From NCBI GenBank assembly GCA_003220225.1, contig QHRU01000056.1:1-64000 (forward strand): a stretch of 64,000 nucleotides of DNA, in the 5' to 3' direction. Each line of letters opens with the position of its first letter. Positions within the stretch are counted from its first letter, which is position 1. A program made the translations under genes and the position numbers. The notes beneath the pieces were generated by a model. It was given only the letters and a program-made list of their open reading frames with translations. It made no database searches and was not told the origin of the DNA. Shown piece after piece: positions 26,604 through 34,992 of this stretch. This DNA is from Candidatus Rokuibacteriota bacterium. Its GTDB lineage: Bacteria > Methylomirabilota > Methylomirabilia > Rokubacteriales > CSP1-6.

Positions 26604-27638
26604 ATGGCGATGCGCACACGATTCGGTATGGCTCTCTTCGTCGGCTTCCTCCTCGCGGCGCGCGCGCCCGTGGCCCAAGCTCAGGACGTCGGCGAGCTCT
26701 TCCGGAACATCAACCCTTCGGTGGTCGTCGTCCGGGCGACGGGGCGGGAGGTGACCGCGGCGCGGGGTGTCTCAACGTTCAAGGAGACGGGCTCAGGCGT
26801 CCTGATCTCCGCCGACGGAAAGGTCATGACTGCCGCCCACGTCGTGCACTCGATGGACGAGGTCAAGGTCGAGTTCCTCGGCGGCGAGGCCGTGTCGGCG
26901 CGGGTGATCGAATCCGAGCCGGCCGCGGATCTTTCGCTACTTCAGCTCGAGCGTGTCCCCGCAGGCGCGAAGGTGGCGCCGCTCGGTGATTCCGACAAGG
27001 CTCGCGTGGGCGACCAGGTGGCCGTGGTCGGCGCTCCGTACGGGCTGTCGTACTCGCTCAGCGTGGGCTGGATCAGCGCCAGGTGGCCCCGCAACACGGT
27101 CTATCGCGCCATGCCGCTGGCGGAGTTCTTCCAGACGAACGCCACTATCAACACCGGCAACTCCGGCGGCCCCATGTTCAACATGCGCGGCGAGGTGATC
27201 GGCATCGTCAGCCACATCATCTCCAAGTCCGGGGGTAGCGAGGGCCTCGGATTCGTGGTGACGATGAAGACGGCGAAAGAGCTGCTGCTGGAGACGAAGT
27301 CCGTCTGGGCAGGCCTCGAAGGCACCCTCTTGACCGGCGAGCTGGCCGAGGTCTTCAACCTCCCGGGCGGGTCCGGCTTCATGGTGAAGACCGTGGCCAA
27401 AGGATCGCCGGCCTGGACGGCCGGTGTTCTCGGCGGCGACCGAACGGCAACCATCAACGGCCAGGACATCGTCGTTCGCGGCGACGTCATCCTCGAGGTG
27501 GCCGGCATCGCGATCAAGGCCGCGGACGACATGCCGAAGATTCGCGAAAAGCTGGGGGCGATGAAGGCCGGGCAGCCCTTCAAGATCAGCGTGCTGCGTG
27601 CCGGCAAGGTGCTCGAGCTGACCGGTAACCTGCCATGA
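26604..27638 (+). CDS. HtrA/DegP-like trypsin-fold protease with one PDZ domain
   Basis: A 344-residue exported protease. The signal peptide ends in VAQA. The catalytic triad is visible: His79 in TAAHVV, Asp109 in AADLSLLQL and Ser187 in TGNSGGP. A C-terminal PDZ domain spans about 250-342 (FMVKTVAKGSPAWTAGVLGG, RGDVILEVAGIAI, FKISVLRAGKVLELTG). HtrA proteases clear or refold damaged envelope proteins. The PDZ half is closely similar to the separate PDZ gene in the Mla operon (47798-48130). ATG 26604 is used; ATG 26610 is equally possible. Confidence 0.92.
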   Translation: MAMRTRFGMALFVGFLLAARAPVAQAQDVGELFRNINPSVVVVRATGREVTAARGVSTFKETGSGVLISADGKVMTAAHVVHSMDEVKVEFLGGEAVSARVIESEPAADLSLLQLERVPAGAKVAPLGDSDKARVGDQVAVVGAPYGLSYSLSVGWISARWPRNTVYRAMPLAEFFQTNATINTGNSGGPMFNMRGEVIGIVSHIISKSGGSEGLGFVVTMKTAKELLLETKSVWAGLEGTLLTGELAEVFNLPGGSGFMVKTVAKGSPAWTAGVLGGDRTATINGQDIVVRGDVILEVAGIAIKAADDMPKIREKLGAMKAGQPFKISVLRAGKVLELTGNLP

Positions 27639-27642
27639 GCGC

Positions 27643-27750
27643 ATGAGGCACGGGGTCTGCCACACCCTGACCATCGACGCGCCGAAGCTGACGCCGGAAG
27701 ACAAGCAGAAGCTCACGGAAGCGCAGCACAACAACCGGGCGAGCGAGTGA
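27643..27750 (+). CDS. Possible 35-codon ORF or gene-end remnant
   Basis: A short reading frame, ATG 27643 to TGA 27750, four bases after the protease stop. It contains TIDAPKLTPEDKQKLTEAQ, a charged helical segment that looks like real protein, possibly the C-terminal scrap of a larger lost gene. It ends 38 bp before the DUF3313 lipoprotein. No ribosome site of note, no family. Confidence 0.25.
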   Translation: MRHGVCHTLTIDAPKLTPEDKQKLTEAQHNNRASE

Positions 27751-27788
27751 TCGAGGCCAGAAACTGCATTGAGGAAGAGGAGAACAAT

Positions 27789-28478
27789 ATGTTGAAGCGC
27801 GTCTTCATGATCGGTGCCTGCGCCGCGTTGTTGGCCGCATGCAGCACCACGCAGCAGGCGGCGGTGTCGCAGGCCGACGTCAAGTGCGGGTTCCTGGGGT
27901 CGGCGTGCTCGCGACTCAGCCCCGGCACCGACGGGCAGATCGCCCTGCGCTACGTCAACCCGAGCGCAAAGTGGACGCAGTACACGAAGATCATGATCCA
28001 GCCGGTGACGTTCTGGGGCGACGAGAACTCGAAGGTCTCGACCGAGGATCAGCAGCGGCTCGTGAACTTTTTCTATACCACCCTGAACGAGGAGTTGTCC
28101 AAGCAGTTCCAGGTCGTCGACCAGGATGGCGCGGACGTCATGAAGCTCCAGGTGGCTGTGACCGACGTCGCCGCGGCGACGCCCGGCCTGCGGACCATGA
28201 CCATGGCGATTCCGCAGGCGCGGCTGCTGAGCACGATCAAGCGCGGCGCCACCGGATCCTATCCGTTCGTGGGTGGTGCGCAGGCGGAGTTCAAGCTCAC
28301 CGACTCGACGACCAGCGCCCTCCTGGCGGCCGGCGTGGACCGTCGTATCGGCGGTGGCTCGATCTCGACGGCCGCGCAGTGGCAGTGGGGCGACGCCGAG
28401 AACGCGATGACCGCCTGGGCGCGGCTGGCCGCCCAGCGCCTTTCCTCATGGGCGAAGGGCACGGCAAAAGCGTCTTGA
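27789..28478 (+). CDS. DUF3313-like lipoprotein (intact copy)
   Basis: A 229-residue lipoprotein with lipobox LLAACS. The family hallmarks are in order: LSPGTDGQIALRYVNPSAKW, TKIMIQPVTFWGDENSKV, KQFQVVDQDGADVMKLQVAV, AAATPGLRTMTMAIPQARLL, and GGGSISTAAQWQWGDAENAM. The fold is probably a periplasmic domain anchored to the outer membrane; function is unknown. It aligns end to end with 51039-51743 and with the broken copy at 3884-4340. Start ATG 27789 follows GAGGAGA. It lies downstream of the HtrA-like gene and may share its operator. Confidence 0.85.
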   Translation: MLKRVFMIGACAALLAACSTTQQAAVSQADVKCGFLGSACSRLSPGTDGQIALRYVNPSAKWTQYTKIMIQPVTFWGDENSKVSTEDQQRLVNFFYTTLNEELSKQFQVVDQDGADVMKLQVAVTDVAAATPGLRTMTMAIPQARLLSTIKRGATGSYPFVGGAQAEFKLTDSTTSALLAAGVDRRIGGGSISTAAQWQWGDAENAMTAWARLAAQRLSSWAKGTAKAS

Positions 28479-28520
28479 TCGCTGGTTGCAGGCCGGGCGC
28501 CCCTGGGCGGCGTGGCTCAC

Positions 28521-28542
28521 GGGCGCGGCCGCCGACGCGCCC
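28521..28542. terminator. GC-rich hairpin between convergent genes
   Basis: GGGCGCG and CGCGCCC separated by eight bases, in the convergent gap between the DUF3313 gene and the soluble kinase. There is no T-run, so if it terminates transcription it does so weakly or for both strands. Confidence 0.3.
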
Positions 28543-28622
28543 GGCGTGCCTGAAGCCTCTCAGGACGACGATCCGCTCGCCGATGGATCCACCGCACGTC
28601 CCACGCCACCGGCACGCGTGGC

Positions 28623-29429
28623 TCAGGACGGCCGTGGCGGAACCGTCGGCAGCCAGAACGAGAACGTGGTGCCTCGGCCGGGAGTGCTCGCACACGTGAG
28701 CTCGCCGCCGAGGCGGTCGACGAAGCTCTTGGCGATGGCGAGGCCGTAACCGCTGGACGGCTCGCCTCCGGACGGCGTCGCCCCCAGACGGATGCCCGGT
28801 CGGAAGAGACGGGTCTGTTCGTCGCTGGTGAGGCCTGGACCTTCGTCCCGGACGCTACATACGACACCATCGCGCTCGCCGCGCAGCTCGACCCAGATGC
28901 GTCGATCGCGGGGCGAGTACTTCACGGCGTTCGACAGGAGATTATCGAGAATGGCCGCGGCGACGACGCGGTCCGTTCGGACGGGTCGAAGATCGCCGCG
29001 GGCGCTGAAGTTCAGCTCGATGCCCTTGGCCTCGGCAGCTCGTCTATAGTAGGCGCACGCGCGCTCGACCAGGCGCGGCAACTCGACGTCCTCGAGCCGC
29101 AGGGTCATCTCGACGCCCACGGAGTTGTTCATCAGCTGGCTCACGGTGTGACTCATGAGATCGTTCGCGTGCGTGAGGCCCTCGAGCCACACCGTGACCT
29201 GGTGATCCGGATGGTGCCGCAGCAGCGGGAGCAGGAGAGCGACGACACCGCCCGACACGGTCAGGAAATTGTTCAGGGCGTGGGCGGCGAGGGCAACCGC
29301 ATGGACGTCGATCGCGGGCAGCATGTCGATCTCCGTGACCGCGCGCTCCAGATCGATCTGCGCCCTGCTGATCGCGGCAATGGCCGCTTGCTTGGGATTG
29401 TGCGACTCCTCGTGGCCGGCGAGCGCCAT
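28623..29429 (-). CDS. Soluble histidine kinase
   Basis: A 268-residue cytoplasmic kinase without membrane helices or sensor domain. The H-box region is atypical: HAVALAAHALNNFLTVSGGV, with His-x-x-Asn-Asn like HWE/HisKA variants. The ATPase domain is complete: N-box ILDNLLSNAVKYS, G1 VRDEGPGL, G2 SSGYGLAIAKSF and GRGTTFSFWLP. It is an orphan, with no receiver adjacent. It diverges from the phosphotransferase at 29534 across two overlapping operators. It may phosphorylate one of the stand-alone receivers elsewhere. Confidence 0.82.
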   Translation of the reverse strand: MALAGHEESHNPKQAAIAAISRAQIDLERAVTEIDMLPAIDVHAVALAAHALNNFLTVSGGVVALLLPLLRHHPDHQVTVWLEGLTHANDLMSHTVSQLMNNSVGVEMTLRLEDVELPRLVERACAYYRRAAEAKGIELNFSARGDLRPVRTDRVVAAAILDNLLSNAVKYSPRDRRIWVELRGERDGVVCSVRDEGPGLTSDEQTRLFRPGIRLGATPSGGEPSSGYGLAIAKSFVDRLGGELTCASTPGRGTTFSFWLPTVPPRPS

Positions 29430-29465
29430 AGGCCTCGCTTGTAGCGCCGGGAGGAGCCGGGGCCC

Positions 29466-29483
29466 ATGGGACCTTCGTCCGAC
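29466..29483. promoter_or_regulatory. Palindromic operator, overlapping pair copy 1
   Basis: ATGGGACCTTCGTCCGAC, 37 bp upstream of the minus-strand kinase; its centre is 16 bp from the next copy, and the two share two bases. Confidence 0.8.
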
Positions 29484-29499
29484 GAGACCAACGTCTCAT
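29482..29499. promoter_or_regulatory. Palindromic operator, overlapping pair copy 2
   Basis: ACGAGACCAACGTCTCAT, 35 bp upstream of the plus-strand phosphotransferase gene. Confidence 0.75.
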
Positions 29500-29533
29500 A
29501 GAGCCGGGATCGCATGGCCGCTAGCATCGCCCC

Positions 29534-32314
29534 GTGCTTGCCACCATCGCGCCTCGGACGGATCGCTGGCTGGTCGACATCGTCGACGCGACCGACGCGG
29601 CGTTGTGCGGAGGCAAGGCGGTGGGCCTGGCGAAGTTGAAGCGGATCGGGTTGTCTGTGCCGCGCGCGATATGTCTGACCACGGACTTCTACCGGCACTG
29701 GCTCGACGTGTCCGGCTTCGGGCGCCGCCTGGCCGAGCTCGTGGCGAGCGCGGCCGCCGCCGACGTTCGACGCAAGGTCCTCGAACAGATCCGATGCGAG
29801 GTCGAGGCAACGCCGCTTTCCGAGGATGCGGAGGCGGCGCTTCGGGAGGGCGTTGGCCGTCTCACCCTCGAGCGGGACGGCGACGGCGACGTCCTCTCGG
29901 TGCGGTCGTCTGGCGTGGACGAGGACCATCTCGACGCGTCCCACGCCGGCGTCCACGCGAGCCGCATCGTCCGGGGCCACGACATGCGCGCCGTCATCGC
30001 GGCCATCAAGACGTGCTGGGCCTCCCTGTGGACGGAGACGGCGTGGACGTATCGCGAGCGCCTCGGCATCCCTCACGCCTCGGCAGCGATGGCGGTCGTC
30101 GTCCAGCGCTACGTGGCTGCCGTGTGCTCCGGCGTCGCCTTCTCCGCCGATCCCTTGACGAACGACCGGACAACGGTGGTGATCGAAGCGGGATGGGGAA
30201 GCGCGGCGGCGCTGGGTTCAGGGAGGCTGACGCCCGATGAATACCGGGTCTCGCTGAACGGCAACGCCCCCGCCGCTGCCCGCCGGCGCCCGGGACGGCA
30301 GACGGAGATGACCGTCTGGCGCGATGGCCGCTCGGTCGATCTGCCGCTCGACGACGCGCAACGAGGCCGGCCGGTGCTGAATGACACGCAGGTGCGGGAC
30401 CTTGCCGGTATCGCGAAGACCGTCGAGCGGACCCTCGGGACGCCGGTGGACATCGAGTGGGTCTGCGACGCCGACGGCGTGTGGGCCGTGCAGGCGAGGC
30501 CGATCACCACGCTGACGGAGGCCCCGCATGCCTCGACGCTGTGGACGCGCGCCAACCTCAAAGAGGTCTTTCCCGAGCTGCCCAGCCCGCTGGCGCTCTC
30601 GTATCTCACGCTGACGCTCAACCGGATGTTCCGCACATATCATGCTGCGCACGGGTATTCGGTGGCGCCAGATTCGAGCCTCGTCTCCGTGATCCACGGC
30701 CGTCCGTACCTGAATCTCTCGCTGATGCAGCAGATGACGGTCGAGCGCGGCGGCGACCCGGCGATCGTCGGGCGGCTTTTCGGCGGTGCGAGCCCGACCG
30801 AACCGCGATCGCCTGCGCCCGCGTCGCACCACGCGATTCCGACCAGCGGTCGCGTTCGGCTTGCGCGCGAGATGGTCACGACGTTTTTGGGGACGCCCTA
30901 TCGAGGCCGGCAACTCTTCCGCGCCATGCGGCGCCAGGCGGCCGCGCGCGCCGACATCTCGCTCGAGGCCCTCGACGATCGAGCGCTCAGCGCGCATGCC
31001 AGCGAGTTTTTTGCAACGCTGATGGACGAGACCACCCTCGGGCGTCTGCACGAGGTGGTCTCCGCACAGTCTCGTGCTTACATGACGCTGGAGGCCCTTC
31101 TCACGGCGTGGATGCCGACCGATGCCGACGGCCTCCTGAAGCGGCTCATGACCGGGCTCGGTACGCTGCCCAACGTCCGGATGACCTATCGCCTCATGGA
31201 TCTGGCCGCGCTCGCCGTGCAAGACACCCGGGCGCGCGCGTACTTCACCGGTGACCTGGACGAGGACGCCCTTCGAGGGTACGAGACGGCCCTCGGCGGC
31301 GCCGCCGTGCTCGCGGGCCTCCGCGCCTTTCTGCGGGAGTTCGGCCATCGTGGTCCCTACGAGTCCGATGTCATGTCGGCCAGATTCGCCGACGATCCGG
31401 GACCGGTGTTACGGCTCATCCAGCTCCACGTCCGCGCAGGGGCGACCCAGGATGCGGCGCGCCACGCCGCCGAGCGGTGCCATGTCCGGCGCGGCGCGAT
31501 GGCCGACGTGCGCGGGGCGCTTCATCAGGGCTGTGGCCACCTCGCGTTCATGACGCAGTGGGCGCTGTTCCGTATCATGTGCAGCGCGCTCCACCGGCTC
31601 TTGGCGCTGCGCGATGAATGCCGCCACGTCACAACGATGATGGTGGCTCATCTGCGGCGCGTGGCGCTGGAGATCGGGCGACGCGCGAGCCGAGATCGCG
31701 TGCTGGCGGATGCGACGGACGTTTTCTTCCTGACCTTCGACGAGATGCCGCGGGTGCTCGTTGAGCGTGATGGCGCCTGGCGTCTCCTGGCGGCCGACCG
31801 CCGGCGCCAGCGCGCGCGCGATGCGCAGCTGGAGGCGCCGGACGTCGTCAGCGACGACGGGACCGCGGGCGATGCCGAGCGCGCGGCGAACGCGCCGGGC
31901 GACGACGAGCTGCTCGGTTACGGCGTCAGCTCGGGCATCGCGACGGGGCGCGTCCGTGTCCTGCGATCGGCGGAAGGGATCGGCCACCTGTCCGGGGAGA
32001 TCGTCGTGATTCCGGCGATCGAGCCGACCCTCACGCCGATCTTCCCTCTCGTCCGAGGATTCATCGCCGAGATGGGCGGTCTGCTCTCCCACGCGGCGAT
32101 TCTCGCTCGCGAATATGGGCTGCCGGCCGTCGTGAGCGTGCGCGATGCCACGCGACGCCTCCGGGACGGGGATCGCGTCGAGCTCGATGGCAGCACCGGG
32201 CGGATCCGCGTGCTGGAGCGTGCGGCTGAGCTCGCCGCTGGCTGGGGTCAGTGCGACCGGTCGGCCGACCGTTCGAGCGTGATCCCGCCGGGCAGCGTCT
32301 GCCGGTACCGGTAG
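29534..32314 (+). CDS. PEP-synthase/rifampin-phosphotransferase-like enzyme
   Basis: A 926-residue protein. The N-terminal ATP-grasp domain of the PPDK_N type is at about 20-335 (GGKAVGLAKLKRIGLSVPRA, VLSVRSSGVDED, GVAFSADPLT, IEWVCDADGVWAVQARPITT). A long helical middle follows, then a C-terminal mobile phosphohistidine domain with His853 in GGLLSHAAILAREYGLPAV. The PEP/pyruvate TIM barrel of true PEP synthase is missing. That three-part layout matches rifampin phosphotransferase and related dikinases that phosphorylate other small molecules. The substrate cannot be read from sequence. GTG 29534 start; the 3' end overlaps the convergent PAP2 gene by 67 bp. Confidence 0.85.
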   Translation: MLATIAPRTDRWLVDIVDATDAALCGGKAVGLAKLKRIGLSVPRAICLTTDFYRHWLDVSGFGRRLAELVASAAAADVRRKVLEQIRCEVEATPLSEDAEAALREGVGRLTLERDGDGDVLSVRSSGVDEDHLDASHAGVHASRIVRGHDMRAVIAAIKTCWASLWTETAWTYRERLGIPHASAAMAVVVQRYVAAVCSGVAFSADPLTNDRTTVVIEAGWGSAAALGSGRLTPDEYRVSLNGNAPAAARRRPGRQTEMTVWRDGRSVDLPLDDAQRGRPVLNDTQVRDLAGIAKTVERTLGTPVDIEWVCDADGVWAVQARPITTLTEAPHASTLWTRANLKEVFPELPSPLALSYLTLTLNRMFRTYHAAHGYSVAPDSSLVSVIHGRPYLNLSLMQQMTVERGGDPAIVGRLFGGASPTEPRSPAPASHHAIPTSGRVRLAREMVTTFLGTPYRGRQLFRAMRRQAAARADISLEALDDRALSAHASEFFATLMDETTLGRLHEVVSAQSRAYMTLEALLTAWMPTDADGLLKRLMTGLGTLPNVRMTYRLMDLAALAVQDTRARAYFTGDLDEDALRGYETALGGAAVLAGLRAFLREFGHRGPYESDVMSARFADDPGPVLRLIQLHVRAGATQDAARHAAERCHVRRGAMADVRGALHQGCGHLAFMTQWALFRIMCSALHRLLALRDECRHVTTMMVAHLRRVALEIGRRASRDRVLADATDVFFLTFDEMPRVLVERDGAWRLLAADRRRQRARDAQLEAPDVVSDDGTAGDAERAANAPGDDELLGYGVSSGIATGRVRVLRSAEGIGHLSGEIVVIPAIEPTLTPIFPLVRGFIAEMGGLLSHAAILAREYGLPAVVSVRDATRRLRDGDRVELDGSTGRIRVLERAAELAAGWGQCDRSADRSSVIPPGSVCRYR

Positions 32315-32880
32315 AGGCACGCCGCGACGATCGCCCCGAGTGCCGCGCCCGCGATGATGTCGGAGACATAATGACGCGCGAGATAGACGCGTCCAAGGGC
32401 GATGGCAGCAGCCAGGGCGTACAGCGGCCAGCGCAGGCGGGGATAGTACGCGGCGAAGACGGTGGCGACCGCGAACACCGACGTCGCGTGGCCGGAGGGA
32501 AACGAATCGATGTCCGGCGCGAACGAAGGGCCGAGGAGGCCGGCGCTCGCCAGCGCGGCGCCCGGTCGCGGGCGGCCCACGAGATGTTTGAGGCTGAACT
32601 CGATGAGGCCGGCTGAGGCGAACGCGAGCGCGGAGATGCAGGCCGCGTCGTGCAGTCGTGGTCGTCGGAGCCGACGGCTCACGACCGCGAGCGCCACGCA
32701 AACGATCAGGAGCGTCACGCCACTGCCGATCGGATTGATGGTGCCGACCACCGCGTTCAGGATCGGATTCTTGAAGTGCGGGATGGAGGCGGTCACGAAC
32801 CCGTCGAACAGAAGGGCGGCGCCGAGCACGAGCAGGAGCAGCGCGAACGCCGCGGGTCTCCGGCTTGCCGATACCGCCAT
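32248..32880 (-). CDS. PAP2-family membrane phosphatase
   Basis: A 210-residue membrane protein with about six helices. The three PAP2 motifs are complete: KHLVGRPRP, FPSGHATS, and GRVYLARHYVSD with the catalytic His. These enzymes dephosphorylate lipid pyrophosphates or phosphatidic acid (undecaprenyl-PP, PgpB-like). It diverges with a 45-bp gap from the flippase-like gene at 32926, suggesting a role in lipid recycling or export. The 3' end overlaps the phosphotransferase gene convergently. No operator copy was found here. Confidence 0.9.
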   Translation of the reverse strand: MAVSASRRPAAFALLLLVLGAALLFDGFVTASIPHFKNPILNAVVGTINPIGSGVTLLIVCVALAVVSRRLRRPRLHDAACISALAFASAGLIEFSLKHLVGRPRPGAALASAGLLGPSFAPDIDSFPSGHATSVFAVATVFAAYYPRLRWPLYALAAAIALGRVYLARHYVSDIIAGAALGAIVAACLYRYRQTLPGGITLERSADRSH

Positions 32881-32925
32881 CGCCTCCAGTATAGCGAAAG
32901 CGCGAAGCGGCAGGCGAGCACTTCG

Positions 32926-33915
32926 ATGAGGCTGGCTCGCGGCCTGCTCGTCGCGGCCGGTATGGCGTCGGTCGCGTACCTGGTGGCCATGACCGGCATC
33001 GACGTGCTGGTGGCGTCGGTCCGCACGCTCTCGTGGCGCCTCGCCGTCTTCATCGTGATGCCCTATGCCGTGGTGGCGCTTCTACATACGATCGCCTGGC
33101 GTCTGACCTTCATGCGCGCACCGTCGTCCCTGCGTCGGCTGTTCTGGATACGCCTGGCAGGCGAGGCGCTCAACCTGGGCGCCGCGTCCGTCGGCGGTGA
33201 GCCGGTGAAGGTCTATCTCCTGAGGGACCGGGTGCCGCTGGCCGACGCTTCGGCCTCGCAGGTCGTGGACAAGACCGGCATCACGGTCGGTCAGGTCCTC
33301 TTTCTTGCCGTCGGGCTCGTCGTCGCGATCCTGCACTTCGATCTGGCCGCGGACGTCCTCTGGGCCGTGGTGGTGTTGCTCGTGGTTCAGATCGGCGTCG
33401 TGGTCACCTTCGTGCTCGTACAGGGCGTCGGGCTCGGTGACCGGACGTTGCGGCTCCTCGACCGGCTCGGGGTGGTCGCCGACCGGGGGCGCGCGAGCGG
33501 CTTCGCGCGATTCGAGCGCATACTCGCCGCGTCCTATCGCGAGCGGCGCGGCGCCGTCCTCGCCTGCGTCCTCGTCCATCTGCTGGCCTGGCTGGTGGGG
33601 AGCCTCGAGGTCTATCTCGTGCTGCGCTGGCTGGATGTCAGGGCATCGCTTGCCGCCGCCCTGGCGATCGATGCGTTCGGCGCCGGGATCAAGTTCATGG
33701 CCTTCGCGATCCCGGGCGCGGTCGGCGTTCTCGAGGGCGGGTACATGATGCTCTTCAGCGCCTTCGGCTTCGATGGCGGATTGGGCCTGTCCTTCACGCT
33801 CGTCCGGCGGCTTCGAATGGTGGCCTGGAGTGTCGCCGGACTCGTCGCCCTCGCTCTGCTGCGCGAATCCGCGACGCCGGCGCCGGTGAGCACGGCGGCG
33901 GTTCCCGAGGGCTAG
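32926..33915 (+). CDS. Flippase-like membrane protein (LPG synthase TM/HpnL type)
   Basis: A 329-residue protein with about eight membrane helices in the lysylphosphatidylglycerol synthase TM / UPF0104 family: RLAGEALNLGAASVGGEPVK, VDKTGITVGQVLFL and IDAFGAGIKFMAFAIPGAVG followed by VLEGGYMML. HpnL in hopanoid clusters belongs to this family, and related proteins move lipids or glycolipids across the inner membrane. HpnM-like and HpnN-like genes lie just beyond (34399-37703). ATG 32926 was chosen because the longer open frame runs back through the PAP2 gene. It ends overlapping the convergent hydrolase gene by 4 bp. Confidence 0.82.
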   Translation: MRLARGLLVAAGMASVAYLVAMTGIDVLVASVRTLSWRLAVFIVMPYAVVALLHTIAWRLTFMRAPSSLRRLFWIRLAGEALNLGAASVGGEPVKVYLLRDRVPLADASASQVVDKTGITVGQVLFLAVGLVVAILHFDLAADVLWAVVVLLVVQIGVVVTFVLVQGVGLGDRTLRLLDRLGVVADRGRASGFARFERILAASYRERRGAVLACVLVHLLAWLVGSLEVYLVLRWLDVRASLAAALAIDAFGAGIKFMAFAIPGAVGVLEGGYMMLFSAFGFDGGLGLSFTLVRRLRMVAWSVAGLVALALLRESATPAPVSTAAVPEG

Positions 33916-34394
33916 TAGTCGATCACCGGTCGATCCGGCGTCCGCTTCCGTCGCCACGCGATCACCACGACGCCGAGCGCGGTGACGGTCATGACGACCG
34001 CATTCGGCCACGACGCCAGGACCCAGTGGCCGCCGTAGGACCACTGCCAGTCCGTGAGCGGCCAGAGGTAGCGGATCGGCATTCCGCCGGTGCCCACGAC
34101 GTCCAGCAGCAGGTGCAGGTGAAAGCTGATCGCGGCGAGCGCGCCCACGAGCCACGGCCGATCCGTGCCGAGCACGGCGACGGCGATGATCAGCGCCGCG
34201 AAGAACACGCCGTGCGCCGCCGCGCGATGCGCGGCGGCGTAGGCGTGCTCGCTCCACAGGATGCCGATGCCATCGAGATCCGGCAGTGTTCCCGCCAGCA
34301 CGACGATCCAGCGACCTCTCGGGGGAAGTCGCGCCAGGTCGGCGACGATCCAGCTGATGCCGACGTGAGTCAGGAAGTGCAATGCGGACAGCAC
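33912..34394 (-). CDS. Membrane-bound metal-dependent hydrolase (YdjM/DUF457 type)
   Basis: A 160-residue protein with four membrane helices and the His/Asp motifs of the YdjM (LexA-binding/DUF457) family: HFLTHVGISW, LAGTLPDLDGIGIL, AAHRAAAHG and SFHLHLLLDVVG. These suggest a membrane-embedded metal site; the reaction is unknown. It is the third gene of the HpnN-HpnM operon, 4 bp after the HpnM-like gene, so it may act on exported lipid. Confidence 0.8.
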   Translation of the reverse strand: MLSALHFLTHVGISWIVADLARLPPRGRWIVVLAGTLPDLDGIGILWSEHAYAAAHRAAAHGVFFAALIIAVAVLGTDRPWLVGALAAISFHLHLLLDVVGTGGMPIRYLWPLTDWQWSYGGHWVLASWPNAVVMTVTALGVVVIAWRRKRTPDRPVIDY

Positions 34395-34398
34395 GTGA

Positions 34399-34992
34399 TT
34401 ACTTCACGGTCGCGCGCAGCCGCTGCACCAGATCCTCGTACGAGGACCGGGCGATGATCGTCGCGAACTGCACGCGATAATTGTCGACCAGGCTGATCGA
34501 TTCGACCCGGATATCCTGCACGCGCCAGCGCGGCGCGTTCGTGGCCCGCACCACGTAGTCCACGTCGATGGCGTCGCCACGCTTGACGAGGACCTTCGTC
34601 CTCACCGTGGCCCGGTCGCCGGCCGTCGTGTCGCCCAGGTACTGGAACGTCGTGGCGTCCACCAGATGGATTCGGGCGAGATAGGCGCGGGCGAACAGGT
34701 CCGAAAAGAGCTGGGTGAACTCCGCGCGCTCGGCCGGGGTCCGCTTCTGCCACTGGCCGCGGAGCGAGGCCTCGGCCATGGCCGTCCAATCGAACATTCG
34801 ATTGAGGATCGCCCGGCCGGCCGCCAAGCCCGGTCCAGCAGCCGGCGCCGGGGACGCCTGCACCGACCGGTACAGATCGTCGATGTCGGCCCGGAGCTGG
34901 TTGGTCGGCTCGCCGGCCCCGGCGGCCGGCGCGCGGACGAGCAATGCGAGGATCAGCCCAGACACGATGAGCGCACTGTGCGTTGACATCAC
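34399..34992 (-). CDS. MlaC/Ttg2D-family periplasmic lipid carrier (HpnM-like)
   Basis: A 197-residue exported protein with the Tol_Tol_Ttg2/MlaC domain: AILNRMFDWTAMAEASLRGQ, TPAERAEFTQLFSDLFARAY, GDAIDVDYVVRATNAPRWRV and DIRVESISLVDNYRVQFATI, with SSYEDLVQRLRATV closing. MlaC proteins carry phospholipids through the periplasm; HpnM is the hopanoid-cluster relative. Its ATG overlaps the stop of the HpnN-like RND gene (ATGA). The Mla operon at 46.6 kb has no mlaC of its own, so this protein could also serve that transporter. Confidence 0.88.
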   Translation of the reverse strand: MMSTHSALIVSGLILALLVRAPAAGAGEPTNQLRADIDDLYRSVQASPAPAAGPGLAAGRAILNRMFDWTAMAEASLRGQWQKRTPAERAEFTQLFSDLFARAYLARIHLVDATTFQYLGDTTAGDRATVRTKVLVKRGDAIDVDYVVRATNAPRWRVQDIRVESISLVDNYRVQFATIIARSSYEDLVQRLRATVK

